Origin: Planctomycetaceae bacterium | GTDB lineage: Bacteria > Planctomycetota > Planctomycetia > Pirellulales > Thermoguttaceae | Direction of reading: 5' to 3' | Assembly: GCA_031257725.1 (NCBI GenBank) | Contig: JAIROD010000189.1 | Coordinates: forward strand, 1-10,664 | Length of the DNA: 10,664 nt | Shown: piece after piece, positions 6,720-10,664 of the stretch | How positions within the stretch are numbered: position 1 is the stretch's first letter | Layout of the letters: each line of letters starts with the position of its first letter | Position numbers and translations under genes: made by a program | The notes under the pieces: generated by a model | Database searches by the model: none | What the model was told of the DNA's origin: nothing | The model's input: the letters and a program-made list of their open reading frames with translations, nothing else

Positions 6720-7863
6720 GCTAATTAGAGAGGCTTTCACACTTGTAGAACTGCTGGTTGTGATTGCAATTATTGGTCTATTGATTGGATTACTTCTTCC
6801 GGCAGTCCAGGCGGCAAGGGAAGCAGCCCATCGAATGTCTTGCTCCAATAATCTTAAACAGATTGGTCTTGCGCTGCACAACTACCATTCTACTCATAAC
6901 TCTTTTCCGCCTGCTCTTGGTGGTCATCCCGTTTGGAATGGAACGACAGATTCCTCTGGAGTAAAAAATCTTGTTGCGCGGCGGAGTATGTTGGTGGCGT
7001 TGCTTGCTTTCATGGAACTACACGCACTCCACGAACAAGCCTATTCCATCAATTCTGTAGGTCCCTCCCATGATTTAACGGGTGATGGTAAGGTATGGGC
7101 AACTCAAATACAAGGGTTTATCTGCCCTTCCGATACAGGACGCGGTAAGTCCGTAATGCAAGCCAATTCCGATACGAATGGACGGACAAGTTACATTCCT
7201 TGTCTGGGTGATTGGGCAGATTCCGTTTTAGCCGCAAATGTTAATCGCCGATACCCCAATCCGCGAGGATTTGCCAGTTCTACACAAGATGACCAAGCCA
7301 ATATGAGTCCCATTCGTTCACTTAGCGATATAACCGATGGAACCTCCAATACGATTGCCTTTAGTGAAACAGTTATCTCGACAGGATATGATAAAGTTCT
7401 CGCGAAATCGGGAACATGGATTGATGCCGTTGCCATACCGCAAAATACAAAGGCAATTGTTATGTCAACCGCCAATCCGGCAGCCTGTTTGAGTAACGTC
7501 TTGAATGGTGAATATACTGGGACTATTGCGGATATTTTGAATTGGAAAGGAACGAAATGGGCAGCCGGTCATCCCTCGCGAACCGCATTTTCAACGATAT
7601 TGCCGCCCAATAGTCCAAGCTGCGTTTCCCAAAGCAACGATGCACAGGCACGAACTCTCAATTCCGCTTCCAGTCAACACGCAGGTGATATTGTACAGAA
7701 CTTGTTGGTTGACGGAGCGGTTAGACCGGCATCCGGTGCAATTGATACGGGAAACCTGCTTAATACAACAACTCCCGGAAAAATCAAAGATTCCGGCGAA
7801 TCCGATTTTGGTGTTTGGGGTGCACTTGGTACGATTAACGGAGGAGAACCCAACTCTCTCTAA
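6697..7863 (+). CDS. DUF1559 prepilin-like secreted protein 1
   Basis: A 388-residue protein if started at the ATG at 6697. That ATG is the only start in this frame (a stop lies at 6682-6684) and has no ribosome binding site, so the real start is more likely 6588 in a different poly-G state. The type IV prepilin-like segment FTLVELLVVIAIIG begins at residue 14, with conserved Glu at +5 and a hydrophobic helix to about residue 35, followed by LLPAVQAAREAA and SNNLKQIGLALHNYH, all hallmarks of DUF1559. DGTSNTIAFSET lies in the middle. Near the C-terminus is His328 followed ten residues later by DG, one more than the usual H-x9-DG. The residue before the predicted cleavage site is Ala, where Gly is usual. 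Such proteins are probably exported and processed by a prepilin peptidase; the precise role is unknown. It is the first gene after the sigma-54-type promoter, and lipoprotein 1 follows after 31 bases. Confidence 0.93.
   Translation: MGGGGGSRLIREAFTLVELLVVIAIIGLLIGLLLPAVQAAREAAHRMSCSNNLKQIGLALHNYHSTHNSFPPALGGHPVWNGTTDSSGVKNLVARRSMLVALLAFMELHALHEQAYSINSVGPSHDLTGDGKVWATQIQGFICPSDTGRGKSVMQANSDTNGRTSYIPCLGDWADSVLAANVNRRYPNPRGFASSTQDDQANMSPIRSLSDITDGTSNTIAFSETVISTGYDKVLAKSGTWIDAVAIPQNTKAIVMSTANPAACLSNVLNGEYTGTIADILNWKGTKWAAGHPSRTAFSTILPPNSPSCVSQSNDAQARTLNSASSQHAGDIVQNLLVDGAVRPASGAIDTGNLLNTTTPGKIKDSGESDFGVWGALGTINGGEPNSL
6699..6713 (+). repeat. homopolymeric tract of 15 G, candidate phase-variation switch
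   Basis: Fifteen consecutive G residues lie exactly at the junction between the leader ORF and the prepilin domain and encode poly-glycine in either frame. A run this long is very unlikely by chance in a moderately low-GC genome and is a typical slipped-strand mispairing site. Just before it, AATTTAC (6666-6672) and GTAAATT (6681-6687) can form a small hairpin. Confidence 0.85.
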
Positions 7864-7894
7864 AAATAAATTATTGAACTTAAATTGTCTCTAA

Positions 7895-8374
7895 ATGATT
7901 GAATTGATGAAACGTTTTTTAGTTTGTTTTTTGACCGGCTTTTTTTGTTTCACCATGATATTCGGTTGCGGAAATCGCCGTCCGCCCGGACTGCCGAAGT
8001 TGACCGCCTGTGAACTTACCGTTTTGGATGACGACGGTTCACCGGTGGAAAATGCGATTGTCATGTTGTATCCGGTTGAAGGAAAATGGTACAGTAATGG
8101 AAAAACAGATTCGGCGGGAATTGTTAACGTTGCGGTCAATGGTTCTTTTCCCGGAGCGGCGCAGGGGGAATATAAAGTTACCGTTAAAAAACAAGGCTTC
8201 ATTTTTCCTTCGGATTATAATCCGGATACCGAAAATTCAAGCGAGGCTGTTGTTCATAATTATATTGCTGAAGAGTTTGTATTACCTAATAAAACACCGT
8301 TACAAATCACTGTCGGAACAAATCCGGTTAAGGAAATACTGACTATTAAAAAAGCAGAACCTAAGAAAAAGTAA
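7895..8374 (+). CDS. small lipoprotein 1, transthyretin/carboxypeptidase-regulatory-like fold
   Basis: A 159-residue protein with a hydrophobic signal peptide ending in IFGC; Cys25 is the likely lipidation site. The mature part starts GNRRPPGLPKL, then shows a beta-rich pattern ELTVLDDDGSPVENAIVMLYP, TDSAGIVNV (71-79) and GEYKVTV (91-97). This is the usual layout of carboxypeptidase-regulatory-like or transthyretin-like Ig-fold domains. The start may be 7895 or the in-frame ATG at 7907 (MKRFLVCF); neither has a clear ribosome binding site, and 7907 gives a more typical signal peptide. It lies 31 bases after DUF1559 protein 1 and is paralogous to the lipoprotein at 9694, sharing GLPKL-x2-C and the DA/NA-xV-L pattern. 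It is probably envelope-located; its partner is unknown, but its repeated pairing with DUF1559 genes suggests a shared task. Confidence 0.88.
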   Translation: MIELMKRFLVCFLTGFFCFTMIFGCGNRRPPGLPKLTACELTVLDDDGSPVENAIVMLYPVEGKWYSNGKTDSAGIVNVAVNGSFPGAAQGEYKVTVKKQGFIFPSDYNPDTENSSEAVVHNYIAEEFVLPNKTPLQITVGTNPVKEILTIKKAEPKKK

Positions 8375-8431
8375 CAATTAACTAAAACAATTAACTAAAA
8401 CAATTAACCAAAACAATTAACCAAAACAATT
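8374..8431. repeat. 13-bp tandem repeat in the intergenic gap, about 4.5 units
   Basis: Units acaattaactaaa (8374-8386, 8387-8399) and acaattaaccaaa (8400-8412, 8413-8425) are followed by a partial copy. The array starts at the last base of the lipoprotein 1 stop codon and ends about 20 bases before the ribosome binding site of the next gene. It has no strong hairpin and lengthens the untranslated gap within the operon. Confidence 0.9.
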
Positions 8432-8465
8432 TTACCCAAATTGTACAAAATAAGGAGTTTCTATT

Positions 8466-9623
8466 ATGAAAATTACATTTTTTCGCGGATTTACGTTGGT
8501 CGAACTTCTGGTCGTGATTGCCATCATCGGAGTGCTTATTGCGTTGCTTCTTCCGGCGGTTCAGGCGGCGCATGAGTCTGCACGGCGTATGCAGTGTTCG
8601 AACAATTTGAAACAACTCGGTTTGGCAGCGCATAATTATAACGATGTTAAAAAATCGTTTCCGGCGTTGAATGGTACGGTTTGTTTTCAAGACGGTTCGG
8701 TGATGGACTATTACAGTATTTTTTTTCACCTTTTGCCCTATTATGAAGGTCAAAGCCGATATGATGCTATTGTCGGCAGTCCGGTTGGAATCGGAGAAGC
8801 GTCCGCTAATATTAACCTGCAAGGGATTATTCCAACATTGTTGTGTCCGTCGGAACCGGATGGTCGTTTACCCGGGTTGGCAATCGGCAGTACGCCGGAA
8901 ACCGCTAGAAATAATATTGTTGCGTGTATTGGAGATTATATTTGTCGCAACAATCATCCAAACATTACCCAAACATCAAACGCCTTTGGTGTTGCTCGTG
9001 CTCCCTTCCACACAACACGTGATTCAACCGGTAGCGGTACGGCGATTATTCCCGTCTGGAAAACGGTTGCAGAATTTCGCGACGGTCTGAGTAATACGAT
9101 GGCGTTTAGTGAAACTATTATTTCTGCACCGGAACCATCTCGTGAACCGCGCCGTTTTGTTGTTGCGCAGGGATGTGCTGCGCCTTCGCCGGGCAGTGAA
9201 ACGGTTGCGCCTTTTTCAAAAAGTCCGCAAACATTGATTGATGCTGTTTTGGATCCTGCGGATCGTTCCCAACTTCGTCAATCGGTGGTTACGGCAACAC
9301 TTGGCAATGTTTTTCGCGGGCATAGCTTTTCGTTAGGTTATCCTGCTCGTGTTGGTTTTTGTGCGGCAGTTCCGCCTAATTCGCCTTCGGTGGATAATCG
9401 TAATAATGCAACAGATCCGGAAAAAGGTTGGGGGGCATTTTCCGCTTCAAGTTATCATGTAGGCGGTGTTAATATTGCCTTATTTGACGGGAGTTTACGT
9501 TTTATTTCCGATAATGTTAATCATGGAGATTTAACACTTACTGTTGTTCGACCAGGTCCAAGCCCTTATGGAATTTGGGGAGCATTAGCAACCATTTCCG
9601 GTAAAGATTCCATTTCGTTTTAA
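8466..9623 (+). CDS. DUF1559 prepilin-like secreted protein 2
   Basis: A 385-residue protein with a clear start: AAGGAG (8452-8457) lies eight bases before the ATG. The leader is short (MKITFFRG), with cleavage expected between Gly8 and Phe9 in RG-FTLVELLVVIAIIG. The +5 Glu and the hydrophobic helix are intact, followed by LLPAVQAAHESARRMQCSNNLKQLG. DGLSNTMAFSET lies in the middle, and the C-terminus carries a canonical H-x9-DG motif (His331, HVGGVNIALFDG) with YGIWGALATISG near the end. It is paralogous to the first DUF1559 protein but has no poly-G tract, so it serves as an internal control for a conventional N-terminus. It is probably exported and processed by a prepilin peptidase, with unknown function at the cell surface or periplasm. 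It sits in the middle of the four-gene plus-strand unit, with no separate promoter visible. Confidence 0.95.
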   Translation: MKITFFRGFTLVELLVVIAIIGVLIALLLPAVQAAHESARRMQCSNNLKQLGLAAHNYNDVKKSFPALNGTVCFQDGSVMDYYSIFFHLLPYYEGQSRYDAIVGSPVGIGEASANINLQGIIPTLLCPSEPDGRLPGLAIGSTPETARNNIVACIGDYICRNNHPNITQTSNAFGVARAPFHTTRDSTGSGTAIIPVWKTVAEFRDGLSNTMAFSETIISAPEPSREPRRFVVAQGCAAPSPGSETVAPFSKSPQTLIDAVLDPADRSQLRQSVVTATLGNVFRGHSFSLGYPARVGFCAAVPPNSPSVDNRNNATDPEKGWGAFSASSYHVGGVNIALFDGSLRFISDNVNHGDLTLTVVRPGPSPYGIWGALATISGKDSISF

Positions 9624-9632
9624 AAAATAAAA

Positions 9633-9670
9633 ATTAAATCAAATCCGCATAAAGCGGAAAGATATTTAAT
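9633..9670. other. intercistronic hairpin between DUF1559 protein 2 and lipoprotein 2
   Basis: TCCGC (9644-9648) pairs with GCGGA (9654-9658) over ATAAA. Outer arms ATTAAAT (9633-9639) and ATTTAAT (9664-9670) pair across a small internal loop. The structure ends 13 bases before the GAGG ribosome binding site of lipoprotein 2. It could affect mRNA stability or partial termination, but no U-run follows directly. Confidence 0.4.
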
Positions 9671-9693
9671 TTTTAGAAGTTTTGAGGAATTTT

Positions 9694-10221
9694 ATGAATT
9701 TCAATTTGAGTCGTTTTGTTTTGGTTTTCTTGATTCTTTGTTTAATTTTCCGGTTTTCAACCGGCTGTTATAAGGGACGGCAAACTCCGGCGGGTCTTCC
9801 GAAACTTTATCGTTGTGTAATTCATTTGACTCAGGAAAATCAACCTATTCCCGATGCGATGGTTTCACTTCGATCGGTGGATTCCGGTAATAAACAATGG
9901 TCAATTAGTGGTTCCACTGACGAAACAGGTAAAGCCGAAATTTTTACGGAACTCTATTTTAAGGGAGTTCCGGCAGGAGAATATAAAGTTGTTGTTTCAA
10001 AAACAGAAGTAATTGTTCCGCCGACTCCTGCTGTTTTGCCGGAAAATGAAGAAGAACGGACAAAAATCCTTAATCGAATTGAGTCGGAAACTAAAGAATA
10101 CAGTGTTATTGCTGCCGAATTTTCCGATCTTAAAACAACTCCGCTAACAATTAACGTACAAGAAAAAGAAACTGAAGTTTCATTAGAACTTGGCGCGAAA
10201 GTTACGAATCGAACCCGTTAA
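9694..10221 (+). CDS. small lipoprotein 2, paralogue of lipoprotein 1
   Basis: A 175-residue protein. I chose the ATG at 9694 because GAGG (9684-9687) lies six bases upstream; the in-frame TTG at 9682 would overlap that site. The signal peptide is strongly hydrophobic (VLVFLILCLIF) and ends FSTGC, with Cys25 as the likely lipidated residue. After it come GLPKL-x2-C (34-41), then VIHLTQENQPIPDAMVSLRSV, STDETGKAEIF (74-84) and AGEYKVVVSK (94-103), the same beta-sandwich pattern as lipoprotein 1. A charged, probably helical insert (about 114-133, ENEEERTKILNRIESETKE) is not present in lipoprotein 1. It is the last gene of the plus-strand unit. Function is unknown; an envelope-anchored Ig-like partner of the DUF1559 protein is the simplest reading. 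Confidence 0.88.
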   Translation: MNFNLSRFVLVFLILCLIFRFSTGCYKGRQTPAGLPKLYRCVIHLTQENQPIPDAMVSLRSVDSGNKQWSISGSTDETGKAEIFTELYFKGVPAGEYKVVVSKTEVIVPPTPAVLPENEEERTKILNRIESETKEYSVIAAEFSDLKTTPLTINVQEKETEVSLELGAKVTNRTR

Positions 10222-10230
10222 ACTGTTTTC

Positions 10231-10315
10231 GGTTATTCCAGTATATTTAACGGGTTAAGCCGTGAAATATGCTAGTTAAGCCGTGATATTTTATAGTTTA
10301 ACGGTGAAATTTGTT
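10231..10315 (+). promoter_or_regulatory. upstream regulatory block with three GTGA sites (copy 2)
   Basis: After ggttattccagtatatttaa, shared with the block at 6350, three GTGA-containing sites begin at 10262, 10283 and 10304. They are spaced exactly 21 bases apart, two helical turns: CGTGAAATAT, CGTGATATT and GGTGAAATTT. The last lies 44 bases before the -24 element at 10348, close to the 46 bases seen in copy 1. A conserved site spacing next to two sigma-54-type promoters supports activator binding sites. Confidence 0.5.
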
Positions 10316-10347
10316 AAAATAAGGGGGATTGGGGGCGAAAATTGCTT

Positions 10348-10363
10348 TGGCATGACTTTTGCA
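10348..10363 (+). promoter_or_regulatory. sigma-54-type promoter facing out of the window
   Basis: TGGCATGACTTTTGCA has GG at 10349-10350 and GC at 10361-10362 with the required ten-base gap. No gene starts between it and the right edge, so the target is beyond the window, perhaps another DUF1559-type gene. The expected transcript start is near 10375, and the transcript would run through the MITE-like element that follows. Confidence 0.7.
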
Positions 10364-10500
10364 ATATTGATAATCTTAAATAGGAAACGATAAAGATTTA
10401 TTTTGTATCACAGTTTCTATTGTTTACTAGCCAATTAAACAACAAAACCAATTCCGAAATAATCAGAAATTTTTTTAAATTTCCAGAAAGAAGAAAAATC

Positions 10501-10661
10501 GTAATATATCAGTGGAATTTTTTTTTTTAACTATTCAGTCGTTTCCTCCGAATGACCACCCCTAGCCCCTCCGAAGGAGGGGAATTATTCCCCTCCTTCG
10601 GAGGGGCTAGGGGGGGTAAAAAATAAACTTCAATCTCCGAAAAATTCCACTGATATATTAC
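10501..10661. mobile_element. MITE-like palindromic element, complete copy 2
   Basis: A 161-bp non-coding element with perfect 22-bp terminal inverted repeats (10501-10522 and 10640-10661, starting GTAATATATCAGTGG). Counting the flanking TC and GA the match is 24 bp. Inside is the long hairpin at 10555-10617 (31-bp arms, one A-G mismatch at 10558/10614). Positions 10543-10661 match the window's first 119 bases. No target-site duplication can be fixed, since the flanks are AATC and GAA; copy 1 diverges right after TTAC, which supports 10661 as the right edge. Small size, terminal repeats, no ORF and two near-identical copies fit a miniature inverted-repeat transposable element. The transposase family is not identifiable. 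Confidence 0.75.
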
Positions 10662-10664
10662 GAA

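Noticed and set aside
8391..8822. Minus-strand open frame opposite the start of DUF1559 protein 2
   Set aside because: It lies antisense to a strongly supported gene and to the 13-bp repeat, with no family features.
9682..9693. TTG start for lipoprotein 2
   Set aside because: It overlaps the GAGG that best serves as ribosome binding site for the ATG at 9694.
1..10661. Composite transposon bounded by the two MITE-like copies
   Set aside because: The elements encode no transposase, the content between them looks like ordinary chromosomal planctomycete genes, and no shared target duplication is visible.

Overview
The window looks like a moderately low-GC member of the Planctomycetota, possibly a host- or gut-associated lineage. 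The main evidence is two DUF1559-type proteins (prepilin-like N-terminus FTLVELLVVIAIIG, LLPAVQAA segment, C-terminal H-x9/10-DG motif), a family greatly expanded in Planctomycetota and their relatives. Each is followed by a small lipoprotein, and a very long TPR/low-complexity protein lies nearby. The phylum call is a family-level inference; finer placement is a guess.

Layout. Positions 1-119 are the right part of a palindromic, MITE-like element whose complete second copy is at 10501-10661. The left half carries two minus-strand genes: a 1527-residue membrane-anchored TPR protein with a huge Pro/Thr/Glu-rich repeat region (5783-1200) and, downstream of it, a short-chain dehydrogenase/reductase (1071-253). 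Positions 5784-6471 form a divergent intergenic region holding eight to nine 27-bp hairpin-forming tandem repeats and a regulatory block. The right half is a plus-strand unit: sigma-54-type promoter (6472-6487), short leader ORF (6588) running into a 15-G tract, DUF1559 protein 1 (to 7863), lipoprotein 1 (7895-8374), DUF1559 protein 2 (8466-9623), lipoprotein 2 (9694-10221). It reads as a tandemly duplicated [DUF1559 + lipoprotein] cassette. A second copy of the upstream regulatory block and sigma-54-type promoter (10231-10363) follows, pointing out of the window, with the MITE inserted downstream of it.

How it may work together. Both sigma-54-like promoters have perfect GG-N10-GC spacing and are preceded by three GTGA-containing sites at near-helical spacing, so a shared enhancer-binding activator is a reasonable inference. 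The first DUF1559 gene has a strong ribosome binding site only at the leader ATG (6588). As sequenced, the leader is one base out of frame with the prepilin domain, and 14 or 17 Gs would fuse them. This is the signature expected of a phase-variable (slipped-strand) surface or secreted protein, unless the tract length is a sequencing error. Combined with the repeat-rich TPR gene, whose repeats are all in-frame multiples of 3 bp, the window shows several places where repeat copy number could change protein expression or size.
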